A stretch of 64,000 nucleotides of DNA from Agrobacterium tumefaciens (lineage in GTDB: Bacteria; Pseudomonadota; Alphaproteobacteria; Rhizobiales; Rhizobiaceae), in NCBI GenBank assembly GCA_017744915.1, contig JAGIAH010000004.1:434001-498000 (forward strand), read 5' to 3'. Position 1 is the first letter of the stretch; each line of letters starts with the position of its first letter. The translations under genes and the position numbers were made by a program. Shown here in pieces: positions 20,553-29,494 of the stretch. Below the pieces are notes generated by a model that worked only from the letters and a program-made list of their open reading frames with translations, was not told the origin of the DNA and ran no database searches.

Positions 20553-21064
20553 CGACACAGAAGGTCTTCGGCATCGCCGGCTGGAAAAATTCGGGCAAGA
20601 CCGGGCTTGCGGTGCGCATCGTCACCGAACTGACGGCGCGCGGTTACCGCGTCTCCACCATCAAGCACGCCCATCATGATTTCGATATCGACAAGGTCGG
20701 CGCCGATAGCTGGCGTCACCGTCAGGCGGGCGCCCATGAGGTTACCATCGTCTCCGGCACCCGTTTCGCCATCATGCATGAGTTGCGCGGCGAACCGGAA
20801 CCCTCCTTCGAGGATATTCTTTCCCGCCTCGCCCCCTGTGATCTCGTGCTGATCGAAGGTTATAAATACGAGCCCGTGCCGAAGATCGAGGCGCGCAGGC
20901 TCGAAGCGGCGAAAACCGAACCGCTCGCGCCGCTCGATCCGCATATCATCGCGATTGCCGCCGATCATGCCGTGTCCGACACGGAGCTGCCCGTTTTCGA
21001 TCTCGACGATACCGGGGCCATTGCCGATTTCATCGAGAAGACGGTGGGACTGGTGAGGCCTTAG
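20549..21064 (+). CDS. mobB: Molybdopterin-guanine dinucleotide biosynthesis adaptor
   Basis: 171 aa P-loop GTPase that assists MobA. The Walker A is GWKNSGKT (residues 11-18), followed by [27 protein letters not shown], a typical MobB block, and [19 protein letters not shown]. It ends the moaA-DMT-MFS-mobA-mobB run. The PLD/EndoU cassette starts 138 bases later on the same strand. Confidence 0.95.
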   Translation: MTTQKVFGIAGWKNSGKTGLAVRIVTELTARGYRVSTIKHAHHDFDIDKVGADSWRHRQAGAHEVTIVSGTRFAIMHELRGEPEPSFEDILSRLAPCDLVLIEGYKYEPVPKIEARRLEAAKTEPLAPLDPHIIAIAADHAVSDTELPVFDLDDTGAIADFIEKTVGLVRP

Positions 21065-21202
21065 ATCGACCCGATTCCGGGCTGTTTCCCGGCAATTGCG
21101 ATGGTCGGACCAAATTCAGGAAAAAGAACAAAAATCGTGCGCGAGTGTCTTCCCCGTGACACGTTAGAGTAGCATACTCCCCTGAATTTGGGGGGGATGA
21201 CC

Positions 21203-23179
21203 ATGGGGAAGATCGTTTCTGCGCATGCTTATGCCAATAACGAAGTCGCTTATCTCGCCTGGGATATCGACGGCAAGATAGAGGGTTGCCTTGGCTTCGA
21301 GGTCGTCCGTGTCTACCTTGCGGCCGATGGCAGCGTTTCCCTTCGGGAGGATGGCAAGGAAGATCGGGTCACCTGCGCCGCCTGGGTAGCGTTCAAGGGC
21401 CAGCGCAACCCCCATTGGCTGCCACAAACCACCTCCGTCTGGCCGGTCCAGAAATTGTCGTGGCGCGATCTCACGCTTCGCAAACGCCGCAACAAGGCGA
21501 AGCTGCGCCCCTCCGAGGTTTTCGTCCGCTACGAAATCCGGCCGCTCGGCGACCTTCGGCCGGGGTTGGAACCCGTTCAGGATCCCGCACCCGCCGAGGT
21601 CGAAGTGGTCAAGCGCGATGCCGATGGCAAACCGGTTCTCGACGCGCAGAACCGGCCGGTGAAGACGAAAACAAAGGCTTACGAAGGAACACCCCGGCCG
21701 CTCGCTTATCTCGGTCCGGCGGTCGCCACCAATGCCATCCATGTCACGCGCCGGCTTGGTCCGTTCCAGTCCACCTTCACCAACGGCATTCTGGCGGCGC
21801 AGTGGCTGCGCAATGTCATCTGGGAAGACGGCATCAAAAAGCCGAACGAGTTGATGGAGATGATCTCCGAACCCAAGAACGGTATCCGGAAATATCTTGC
21901 CGGGGATGTTCTTCCGATGTTGCGCGAACTGTTCGAGCGGCCGGGTTCCTTCCTCCTGGCACTCTATGAACTCGATGACCGCGAACTCGTCGAACTGCTT
22001 TTGAAGCACAAGGACCGCATCCGCGTCATTCTGGCAAATACCGGTCTGGTGGAAGGTGCATGGGATGTCCGCAATGCCCATGCGCGCCAGGCGCTGATCG
22101 ACGCCGGCGTCGATATCCAGCACCGCATGTTCAACAACTCCACCCATATCGGCCACAATAAATTCGTGGTTCATCTCGGGGAAGACGGGACGCCACTATC
22201 GGTTTTTACCGGCAGCACCAACTGGACGCCGACCGGCGTTGCGGGACAAACGAACAACGCCATCCTTATCGAAGACAGGCACGTCGCCAAGGGTTTTGCC
22301 GATTACTGGCGCCGGATGCTGGCGGATGCTCTTCCGTTTCCCGAGGAATTCGATGACGGCATGCCCGACAACCAGCAGGCCGCAGCGTTCCGGTCATCCA
22401 ATGAAACGCCGGCGCGCTTCACGCTCGCCAACGGCGCAAGGCTGGATGTCTGGTTCTCGCCCAATATGAAGGCGCGCCGCAAGGGTGCGGCAATCCCGCC
22501 CGATCTGCAGGAAGTATACCGCCTGATGCGCAGGGCCGAACAGGCGATCCTGTTTCTGGCCTTCTATCCCGGCCAGCGCGGCAAGGACAGCATCGTGGGC
22601 GAGGCTATCGAAATCGGCCGGAGAGACCAGCAGCTCATCGTCACCGGCGCCGTATCGAGCGCCCAGGCGATGCCGAACTATATTCCCGGCCGCAAGAATG
22701 ACCCGGACGATCCGGATGATGACGAGGAAGCGGTATCTCCGCACGTCTTCTCGGAGGCCAATGTTTCCATCGTGCGGGCATCACGTCTGGACGACCGGGA
22801 TCTTCTGGTCGATTTCGGCGGCGAGGAGCTCACGGCGAAGGGAGGCATCGGCGCGATCATCCACGACAAGGTGGTCGTCATCGATCCGCTGTCGGACGAT
22901 TGCGCGGTCATTTTCGGCAGTCACAATCTCGGTTTCAAGGCGTCCTATTCGAACGACGAGAATATGGTGATCGTGCGCGGCGACAAGGCTCTCGCCGCGG
23001 CCTACGCCGTACATATTCTCGACGTCTACGATCACTATCGTTTCAGGGCGATCGAGGCGGAACTCAAGCGCCAGGGTCGGAAAGGATGGTCGGGTTTCCT
23101 GGCCACCGACGACACATGGCTCGACCCATATGCCGACGGCAAAAAGGGCGCGCTCATGCGCTACTTCGCACGCGGCTGA
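21203..23179 (+). CDS. Phospholipase-D superfamily protein (two HKD-type motifs), unknown role
   Basis: 658 aa from the ATG six bases after GGGGGG; another ATG lies 6 bases upstream. Residues about 1-115 form a beta-rich N-terminal domain (SVWPVQKLSWRDLTLRKRR). A first PLD half has HNK at H318/K320 followed by FTGSTN, with the usual Asp displaced. A second half has IHDKVVVIDP (H554, K556, D561) and FGSHN. An acidic linker DDPDDDEE lies near residue 505. There is no signal peptide or membrane helix. Activity could be phosphodiesterase on nucleic acid or phospholipid; sequence alone cannot decide. The next gene follows after 40 bases. Confidence 0.82.
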   Translation: MGKIVSAHAYANNEVAYLAWDIDGKIEGCLGFEVVRVYLAADGSVSLREDGKEDRVTCAAWVAFKGQRNPHWLPQTTSVWPVQKLSWRDLTLRKRRNKAKLRPSEVFVRYEIRPLGDLRPGLEPVQDPAPAEVEVVKRDADGKPVLDAQNRPVKTKTKAYEGTPRPLAYLGPAVATNAIHVTRRLGPFQSTFTNGILAAQWLRNVIWEDGIKKPNELMEMISEPKNGIRKYLAGDVLPMLRELFERPGSFLLALYELDDRELVELLLKHKDRIRVILANTGLVEGAWDVRNAHARQALIDAGVDIQHRMFNNSTHIGHNKFVVHLGEDGTPLSVFTGSTNWTPTGVAGQTNNAILIEDRHVAKGFADYWRRMLADALPFPEEFDDGMPDNQQAAAFRSSNETPARFTLANGARLDVWFSPNMKARRKGAAIPPDLQEVYRLMRRAEQAILFLAFYPGQRGKDSIVGEAIEIGRRDQQLIVTGAVSSAQAMPNYIPGRKNDPDDPDDDEEAVSPHVFSEANVSIVRASRLDDRDLLVDFGGEELTAKGGIGAIIHDKVVVIDPLSDDCAVIFGSHNLGFKASYSNDENMVIVRGDKALAAAYAVHILDVYDHYRFRAIEAELKRQGRKGWSGFLATDDTWLDPYADGKKGALMRYFARG

Positions 23180-23219
23180 CAAGACGACCCGGATTGACAT
23201 TATCGAACAGGGGACTTGA

Positions 23220-24482
23220 ATGGATATCTATCAGCAGATTTGGGACGCCGATCAGGCGGGGAACGGCGTGCAGCCCATTCTGGATGGGGCGCAGGGCGAT
23301 GCCGATCGTGGCTATGTGTCGGTCGTATCGTCGTCAGCCGGGGGCCGGGATATCAAGCTGCTGCAAAGCGTCGTGATCCCGGCGCGGAAAATGCTGACCT
23401 ACGAGCGGGTGACGCGGCTCTTCGACAATTATGCCCTGGACGAGCAGGACCCCGAGTTAGAAACCCCTGAGGAACGCCAGGAGGTTCACGACCTCCTCGA
23501 CGCGGTCGTCGATACGCCGCCGATGCAGGTCGCCCGTGCCTATGTCAGCGAGGCGACCGGCACGGCCGTCTCGCGGGATCGCTGGTACGCGGTTCTTCTC
23601 GAACAATGGTTCCGGTCATTCGCCCAGGGCGGCGATCCCGCCCTCACCGGGTTCGAGCATATCTTCGTCGGCGAGCAGGAAGGACCGAAGGTTCAGGGTT
23701 ACCATTTCTGGTACAAGTACCATCTCGATGACGGTCTTGCGGGCACGATCGACCGAAACCGCTTTCCGGGCTTCAAGGACGACCGCATCGTCTATCTGCG
23801 CGGCATGTATGACAATGGCCAGGAGCGTTTTCCGGAATCGGTGACCATCTCCTATCGCTGGGACGCCCCGGATTATGAGCGTGGCGCGGTGCGACCGCTG
23901 ACCAAGCCGAAAGGTGGTTTTTTCGTCGGATGCAGCGTCGAAGGTCTGATGGCGATCGGCACGGTTCGCGCCCATCTCGGTGCCCGCGCGCCGAAGGAAG
24001 CGGTGATCAATGGCGCACGGTACGATCTGAAGCTGTTCCGCAGCGCGGATGACCAGCATATCCGCACCTTCTATCCGGTCTTTCTCGGCCCGGCCGGAAG
24101 CGAACCACGCGACGTGCCGCTCGTCGGGCAGCCGGTACAGATCGAGCCGATCACCGGTGGATCGATGCGAATTCTGGCCGCCCTGGTCAATCCTGTCGGT
24201 GAAGACCCCGGTCAGGAGACCGTCACCCTTATCAACAGCGGTGCTGCCACCGTTTCGCTTGAAGGCTGGTTCCTGGTCGACAAGATGAAAAACCGCTTCG
24301 CAATCGGCAGCGTCACGCTTGCCGGAGGCATGGCGACCACGGTGCTTCTACCGAAAGGCTCCATTCAGCTCTCGAACAAGGGTGGCGAAATCCGGCTGGT
24401 CAACCGCGATGGCCACACTGAGCATCTCGTCAGCTATTCGAAGGCTCAGGCCCGCACCGAGGGGCAGACGATCATATTCTGA
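23220..24482 (+). CDS. Putative EndoU (XendoU-like) endoribonuclease with C-terminal lamin-tail domain
   Basis: 420 aa, ATG after an AGGGGAC site. Residues about 60-292 match my memory of the XendoU fold: GFEHIFVGE (H147), GYHFWYKYH (H162), a Lys pair (K229/K231) before GGFFVGCSVEGLMAIGTV, and HIRTFYPVFLG near the end. This gives the His/His/Lys triad of that RNase family. Residues about 317-420 look like a lamin-tail (LTD) Ig-like domain: ILAALVNPVGEDPGQETVTL, SLEGWFLVDKMKNRFA, LSNKGGEIRLV and ending SYSKAQARTEGQTIIF. No signal peptide and no obvious immunity gene follow it. It forms an operon with the PLD protein. Confidence 0.72.
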   Translation: MDIYQQIWDADQAGNGVQPILDGAQGDADRGYVSVVSSSAGGRDIKLLQSVVIPARKMLTYERVTRLFDNYALDEQDPELETPEERQEVHDLLDAVVDTPPMQVARAYVSEATGTAVSRDRWYAVLLEQWFRSFAQGGDPALTGFEHIFVGEQEGPKVQGYHFWYKYHLDDGLAGTIDRNRFPGFKDDRIVYLRGMYDNGQERFPESVTISYRWDAPDYERGAVRPLTKPKGGFFVGCSVEGLMAIGTVRAHLGARAPKEAVINGARYDLKLFRSADDQHIRTFYPVFLGPAGSEPRDVPLVGQPVQIEPITGGSMRILAALVNPVGEDPGQETVTLINSGAATVSLEGWFLVDKMKNRFAIGSVTLAGGMATTVLLPKGSIQLSNKGGEIRLVNRDGHTEHLVSYSKAQARTEGQTIIF

Positions 24483-24538
24483 ACGTTGGGGTTTCGCCAT
24501 TTGGGGTACTTGATGGCAGGCCACGCCCCGCCAAAAAT

Positions 24539-24568
24539 GAAAAAGCCGGGCTCATCACCCGGCTTCAT
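24539..24568. terminator. Bidirectional terminator between the EndoU gene and the LysM/M23 gene
   Basis: The stem AAGCCGGG ... CCCGGCTT is flanked by AAAAATGAAAA on one side and TCATCATT on the other. It lies between convergent genes and suits the minus-strand LysM/M23 gene best. Confidence 0.7.
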
Positions 24569-24588
24569 CATTCCTTGAGACGCAATAC

Positions 24589-26211
24589 CTATTCAAGGAA
24601 ACCTGATGGGTTCACCGGCGTCGCATCCTTGCGAACTTCGAAGTGAACCTGCGGACGCTTGGCGCTGCCGGTCATGCCGGAGGTGGCGATGGTCTGGCCA
24701 CGCTGGACCTTCTGGCCGCGCTGTACGTCGAGATTGGCGGCATTGCCGTAAACGGTGACCTTGCCGTCATCGTGACGGACGAGAACCGTGTTGCCGAGCT
24801 GCTTCAGACCATTGCCGGCATAGATGACCACGCCGTTTTCGGCGGCCTTGATCGGCGTGCCTTCCGGAACGGAGATGTTGATGCCATCGTTGCGGCTGCC
24901 TTCGACATTGTCACCGAAATTGTTGATGACGGCGCCGCGAACCGGCCAGCGATATTTGCCGATGCCGGTGGATTCCGGCGCGACGGAGGCCATGTCCGCC
25001 TTCTTCTCGATGTCGCTGACACTTGCGGTCGCCGGTGTGGCGGGTGCAGTCGCGGCAGGAGCAGCAGCGGGTGCCTTATAGGGCTCAGGCTTGATGGATG
25101 CGGTTTCGACCGGCTTGGCGGCAGCCGCTTCCTTGGCAGGAACCGACGCCGTCTTGATGGCGTCCGTCGAAGCGCCCGGCATGGCAAGCGTCTGGCCGAC
25201 ACGGATGCTTTCGTTGGAAATGCCGTTGGCGGCCTTGAGCGCAGCGACGGAGACACCGTTTTCGCGGGCGATCTTCGCCAGGCTGTCGCCCGGCTGAACC
25301 TTGTAACCACCGCTCGGTGGCAGCGGCTTGCCGCCCGGAGGCGTCAGCTTGCCGGTCTCAGAGGAAACCTTGTCACGGGCGGCGGCCTGCGACGGCAGCA
25401 CGGCCACGTTCCCTTCGGGGCCGCGCAGCGGCGTCGGCTGGTCACCATTGCGGTTAAGCGCGATATTGCCGGCGGCATCCTTGGCAGCGTTGCGGACCTG
25501 GCCGAACTTCGGAATGATGATTGACTGGCCGGCCTGCGCGGAGGCCGCGGTCTTCAGGCCGTTGACGCGCATCAGTTCCTTTTCCGGAACGCCGTAACGG
25601 TTGGAGAGTGTCGCGATGCTTTCGCCGGGACGCAGCGTTACCGAAGATGCGCCATCCGTGTGCCAGCCGTTCTTGTCGGAACGAACCGTCGCCGTCGTCA
25701 GATTGTCGACGGGAGCGGCGGCCTGCTGCGCAGGTGCGGCGAGAGACGGAGCAGCCTTGGGCTGGGCGGACGGGAAAGGCTGCGCCATGGCTTCGTTGCG
25801 GGTCGACGGATCGCGGCTTGCCACCGCCGTCGGCGCTGACAGGTCGGAGCGCTGCACCGGCGAGGCCGAAGCCCGCGCCGTGGAAGGCTGAACACCGCCA
25901 TAACCACCGGCCTGCGGATAGGAATTGCCCGCCATGTTCTGGTTGGCATATCCACCCTGCGGCGCGGCAGCGGCGTAACCGCCGTTATAACCGCCATTCA
26001 TGTCGCCCTGCGGAACCGGGACCTGCCCGTAAGCACCGCCGCCCTGACGGGCTGGTATTGACGCCGTAGTCATCCGATCCGGTCCACTGGAGAAGAGGCC
26101 GCTGAACCGCGTTGCATCCGAGCTACAGCCCGTTGCGACGCTTGCCAGCAATGCCGCTGCGAACATTTTTGCGACTGATTTTCCGATTTTAGACGAATGT
26201 CTCATACGCAT
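24589..26211 (-). CDS. LysM/LytM (M23) lipoprotein, NlpD/DipM-like with degenerate active site
   Basis: About 540 aa lipoprotein. Starting at MRMRHSSKIG gives a signal peptide with lipobox SVATGC (Cys about residue 29); an upstream ATG at 26286 would spoil it. Two LysM modules (VTLRPGESIATLSNRYGVP and YKVQPGDSLAKIARENGVS) bind peptidoglycan. The C-terminal M23 fold (RWPVRGAVINNFGDN to the end) has NDGIN where active enzymes have HxGxD, GNAANL for the usual His, and keeps only QVHFEV. It is therefore probably an amidase activator for cell separation and not a peptidase. Long Ala/Pro/Gln-rich linkers join the domains. Confidence 0.88.
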   Translation of the reverse strand: MRMRHSSKIGKSVAKMFAAALLASVATGCSSDATRFSGLFSSGPDRMTTASIPARQGGGAYGQVPVPQGDMNGGYNGGYAAAAPQGGYANQNMAGNSYPQAGGYGGVQPSTARASASPVQRSDLSAPTAVASRDPSTRNEAMAQPFPSAQPKAAPSLAAPAQQAAAPVDNLTTATVRSDKNGWHTDGASSVTLRPGESIATLSNRYGVPEKELMRVNGLKTAASAQAGQSIIIPKFGQVRNAAKDAAGNIALNRNGDQPTPLRGPEGNVAVLPSQAAARDKVSSETGKLTPPGGKPLPPSGGYKVQPGDSLAKIARENGVSVAALKAANGISNESIRVGQTLAMPGASTDAIKTASVPAKEAAAAKPVETASIKPEPYKAPAAAPAATAPATPATASVSDIEKKADMASVAPESTGIGKYRWPVRGAVINNFGDNVEGSRNDGINISVPEGTPIKAAENGVVIYAGNGLKQLGNTVLVRHDDGKVTVYGNAANLDVQRGQKVQRGQTIATSGMTGSAKRPQVHFEVRKDATPVNPSGFLE

Positions 26212-26511
26212 GACTCGATCTACACTGACGCCAACCCGCCGCATCGAGACCGATCCGGCACAACTTTCATTTCTTGCAAGGCCCATTTCCCGAGGTGGGG
26301 AAAACCATGCGTCGATGTTTATGATTAAAGCGCGTTAGTGTTACCACGCCGTTAAAACGTTAAGCCGCTCAGTGCTTTTTTGACACTTCGATAACCATGA
26401 CGAAAACCAGATGCGTCATACCGGGACAATAATGATATTGAAAATCAGATAGTTGCGACAATTCAGAACATTAGAAGACAAAAATGAATTGCCTTCAAAA
26501 TTTTCATTTCG

Positions 26512-27153
26512 TCACAAATGCCGGGCAATATGGGTGCTGAGCGGCAGGTAGGGGGCCTCGAACAGCTCTTCCTTCTCGAAGCGGCTGCCGGTCTTGGAAA
26601 AGCGCGTCATCACGCAGCGATCATCCTCGACGATGATCGGCGCGATCATCATGCCGCCGGAAACGATCTGCTCTGCGAAGAAGCGGGGCATGGTGGTGAA
26701 GGCGGCAGTCGAGACGATTCGGTCGAAGGTGCCCTCGCCCACCAGACCGTTGCTGCCATCCGCCTGGCGGATGACGACGTTGCGGATGGAAAGATCGTCG
26801 AGACAGTTCTGCGCCTGCTGCACCAGCGTCTTGTAACGCTCCAGCGAAAAGACGCGCTCCACCCGGCGCGCGATGATCGCCGTCATGAAACCGCTGCCGG
26901 TACCGATTTCCAGCACGCGCTGACCGGGTTTCAGCTGCAGGCGTGAAAGGATTTTCACCGCCATGTCCGCCCCTTCCATGAAGGAACCACAGTCGATCGG
27001 GATCGTGCGGCTGGAATAGGCATCGGCGGCAAATTGCGGCGGCACGAATTTGGAACGCGGCGTCTGCTCAACCGCCGTCAGAAGGTCGAGATCGGAAATC
27101 CCCTCGCCCCGCAAGCGGAGAACGAGAGCGGCAAAACCTTCCTTTTCGACCAT
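26512..27153 (-). CDS. pcm: Protein-L-isoaspartate O-methyltransferase
   Basis: 213 aa SAM-dependent enzyme that starts repair of isoaspartyl residues in aged proteins. It has QFAADAYSSRTIPIDCGSFM before motif I (VLEIGTGSGFMTAIIA), FSLERYKTLVQQA and GTFDRIVSTAAFTTMP. The ATG is 9 bases after the surE stop; a TTG at 27165 would overlap surE. The surE-pcm pairing is conserved in many proteobacteria. A second PIMT-like gene exists at 49609. Confidence 0.92.
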   Translation of the reverse strand: MVEKEGFAALVLRLRGEGISDLDLLTAVEQTPRSKFVPPQFAADAYSSRTIPIDCGSFMEGADMAVKILSRLQLKPGQRVLEIGTGSGFMTAIIARRVERVFSLERYKTLVQQAQNCLDDLSIRNVVIRQADGSNGLVGEGTFDRIVSTAAFTTMPRFFAEQIVSGGMMIAPIIVEDDRCVMTRFSKTGSRFEKEELFEAPYLPLSTHIARHL

Positions 27154-27161
27154 GGCGGATT

Positions 27162-27932
27162 TCAATCGGCGACTCCGAATCCAAGCGCTTGCGCAACCCG
27201 ATCCTTGACCGAGTAGTCCGTCAGGTCAAGCTTAAGCGGCGTGACCGAGATTTTGCCATGCTTCAGGGCGTGGATATCGGTGCCTTCGCGGAAGGTGCCG
27301 AGACGCTCGCCGAAGCGCAGCCAATAATAGGGGAAACCGCGGCCATCCTGGCGTTCTTCCACCGTCAGACCGAAATCGAGCTTGCCCTGTCCGGTGACAG
27401 ACACGCCCTGCACATCCTTGGGCGCGCAATTGGGGAAATTGAGGTTGAGGAAGGTGCCATCGGGCAGATCCACATGCATCAGCTTGCGCAGCAGATCCGG
27501 CGCGTAGGTCTCGGCCACTTCCCACGGCACGACGCGGCCTTCGGCATGGCTGAAGGCCTGGCTGAGCGCAAAGGAGCGAACGCCCTGCAACGTGCCTTCG
27601 ATGGCGCCGGCAATGGTGCCGGAATAGGTCACGTCATCGGCCATGTTCGCACCGGCATTCACACCGGAGAGCACGAGGTCCGGCTTTTCCGGCAGGACTT
27701 CGCGAATGCCCATGATGACGCAATCGGTGGGCGTGCCGCGCAGCGCGAAATGCTTGTCGGAGACCTTGCGCAGACGCAGCGGCTCGGAGAGCGTCAGGGA
27801 GTGCGCGAGGCCGCTCTGGTCGGTTTCCGGCGCCACGATCCAGACATCGTCGGACAGCGTGCGGGCGATACGCTCCAGCACCGCCAGACCTTCGGCGTGA
27901 ATACCGTCGTCATTGGTCAGCAAAATCCGCAT
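27162..27932 (-). CDS. surE: 5'/3'-nucleotidase SurE
   Basis: 256 aa survival protein E, a divalent-metal nucleotidase. The N-terminal active site [16 protein letters not shown], the [25 protein letters not shown] block and YWLRFGER near the C-terminus are characteristic. It lies upstream of pcm, and a repeat element separates it from serS. Confidence 0.95.
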   Translation of the reverse strand: MRILLTNDDGIHAEGLAVLERIARTLSDDVWIVAPETDQSGLAHSLTLSEPLRLRKVSDKHFALRGTPTDCVIMGIREVLPEKPDLVLSGVNAGANMADDVTYSGTIAGAIEGTLQGVRSFALSQAFSHAEGRVVPWEVAETYAPDLLRKLMHVDLPDGTFLNLNFPNCAPKDVQGVSVTGQGKLDFGLTVEERQDGRGFPYYWLRFGERLGTFREGTDIHALKHGKISVTPLKLDLTDYSVKDRVAQALGFGVAD

Positions 27933-27980
27933 GTCTCATCTCCCGCTATTCATTTCATCTACAAACGGAGCATCCGCTCC

Positions 27981-28097
27981 ACCGTCATGCCGGACTTGAT
28001 CCGGCATCCAGTCGACGCGCGTCCGCGCGACGGGAAAAGTCTTTTCAGCCCAAGGACTTGGGCTGACTGAATTCCGGCTCAAGGCCGGAATGACGGT
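27981..28097. repeat. Mosaic palindromic intergenic repeat
   Basis: Begins ACCGTCATGCCGGACTTGAT and ends with GGCCGGAATGACGGT, so its ends are complementary. Internal hairpins include AGCCCAAGGACTTGGGCT and CGCGCGTCCGCGCG. The modules match those at 13176, 34257 and 56668. Confidence 0.85.
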
Positions 28098-28108
28098 ATT
28101 GGCAAGCG

Positions 28109-29392
28109 TCAGGCCGCCTTCTCGATCCGCTTCAGACCGCCCATATAGGGCAGCAGCACGTCCGGAATTGTGACGGAACCGTCGTCGTTCAGGTAATTTT
28201 CGAGAACGGCGATCAGGCATCGGCCGACAGCCGTGCCAGAGCCGTTCAGCGTGTGAACGAACTTCGTCGCCTTGTCGTCCTTGCCGCGATAACGCGCATT
28301 CATGCGCCGCGCCTGGAAATCGCCGCAGACCGAGCAGGAGGAAATTTCGCGATAGGTGTTCTGGCCGGGCAACCACACTTCCAGATCGTAGGTCTTGCGG
28401 GCGCTGAAGCCCATATCGCCGGTGCAGAGCGTCATGGTGCGGAAATGCAGGCCAAGACGCTTCAGCACTTCTTCGGCGCAAGCCGTCATGCGCTCATGTT
28501 CGGCAACAGCGCTTTCCGCATCGGTGATGGAAACAAGCTCGCACTTCCAGAACTGGTGCTGGCGCAGCATACCGCGCGTATCGCGCCCGGCCGAGCCCGC
28601 TTCCGAACGGAAGGACGGCGTCAGCGCCGTGAAGCGCAACGGCAGTTTTTCCTGATCGAGAATTTCGCCGGACACGAGGTTGGTCAGCGTCACTTCCGCC
28701 GTCGGGATCAGCCAGCGGCCATCGGTGGTCTTGAACAGGTCTTCGGAGAATTTCGGTAATTGCCCCGTGCCGAACATCGCCTCGTCACGCACCATCAGCG
28801 GCGAGGAGACTTCGGTATAACCGTGTTCGGAGGTGTGCAGGTCGATCATGAACTGGCCAAGCGCACGCTCAAGACGGGCGAGCTGGCTGGTCAGAACGGT
28901 GAAACGCGCACCCGAAAGCTTGGCGGCGCGCTCGAAGTCCATATAACCGAGCGCTTCGCCGATTTCGAAGTGTTCTTTGGCCTCATGGTTCCAGCCGGGC
29001 TTCTGGCCGACGACGCGGGCCACCACATTGTCGTGCTCGTCCTTGCCATCAGGCACATCGTCAAAGGGTATGTTGGGCAGGCGCGACAGGGCATCGTTCA
29101 GCTCGGCGGTGACCTGACGGTCCTCCTCCTCGGCGCGCGGCATGTTGTCCTTGAGATCGGCGACTTCCGCCTTCAGCTTTTCCGCAAGCTCCATGTTCTT
29201 CTGCGCCATGGCGGCGCCGATTTCCTTGGAGGCGGCATTGCGACGGGACTGCATGTCCTGCAGGGACTGGATGACGGAACGGCGCTTTTCATCGAGCGCG
29301 ATCAGGCCGCTGGCAGCAGGCTCCGCGCCACGGCGCGCAAGCGCCGCATCAAAGGCTTCGGGGTTTTCGCGTATCCATTTAATGTCGTGCAT
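28109..29392 (-). CDS. serS: Seryl-tRNA synthetase
   Basis: 427 aa class II synthetase. It starts [21 protein letters not shown]. An N-terminal coiled-coil arm (about 30-105) binds tRNA-Ser. Class II motifs include [21 protein letters not shown] (motif 2 region) and [17 protein letters not shown] (motif 3). A 9-residue upstream extension was not chosen. It is followed by a repeat and surE, and preceded by tatC. Confidence 0.97.
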   Translation of the reverse strand: MHDIKWIRENPEAFDAALARRGAEPAASGLIALDEKRRSVIQSLQDMQSRRNAASKEIGAAMAQKNMELAEKLKAEVADLKDNMPRAEEEDRQVTAELNDALSRLPNIPFDDVPDGKDEHDNVVARVVGQKPGWNHEAKEHFEIGEALGYMDFERAAKLSGARFTVLTSQLARLERALGQFMIDLHTSEHGYTEVSSPLMVRDEAMFGTGQLPKFSEDLFKTTDGRWLIPTAEVTLTNLVSGEILDQEKLPLRFTALTPSFRSEAGSAGRDTRGMLRQHQFWKCELVSITDAESAVAEHERMTACAEEVLKRLGLHFRTMTLCTGDMGFSARKTYDLEVWLPGQNTYREISSCSVCGDFQARRMNARYRGKDDKATKFVHTLNGSGTAVGRCLIAVLENYLNDDGSVTIPDVLLPYMGGLKRIEKAA

Positions 29393-29494
29393 CGTCGTTC
29401 CAGACCGTTGTTGCATCACCCGTGTTTTACAGCAAAACGCCGGGCATGAACCCGGCGCGAGGAGATTTTTCGAGCGGTGAGACCTTCAGGAAAA

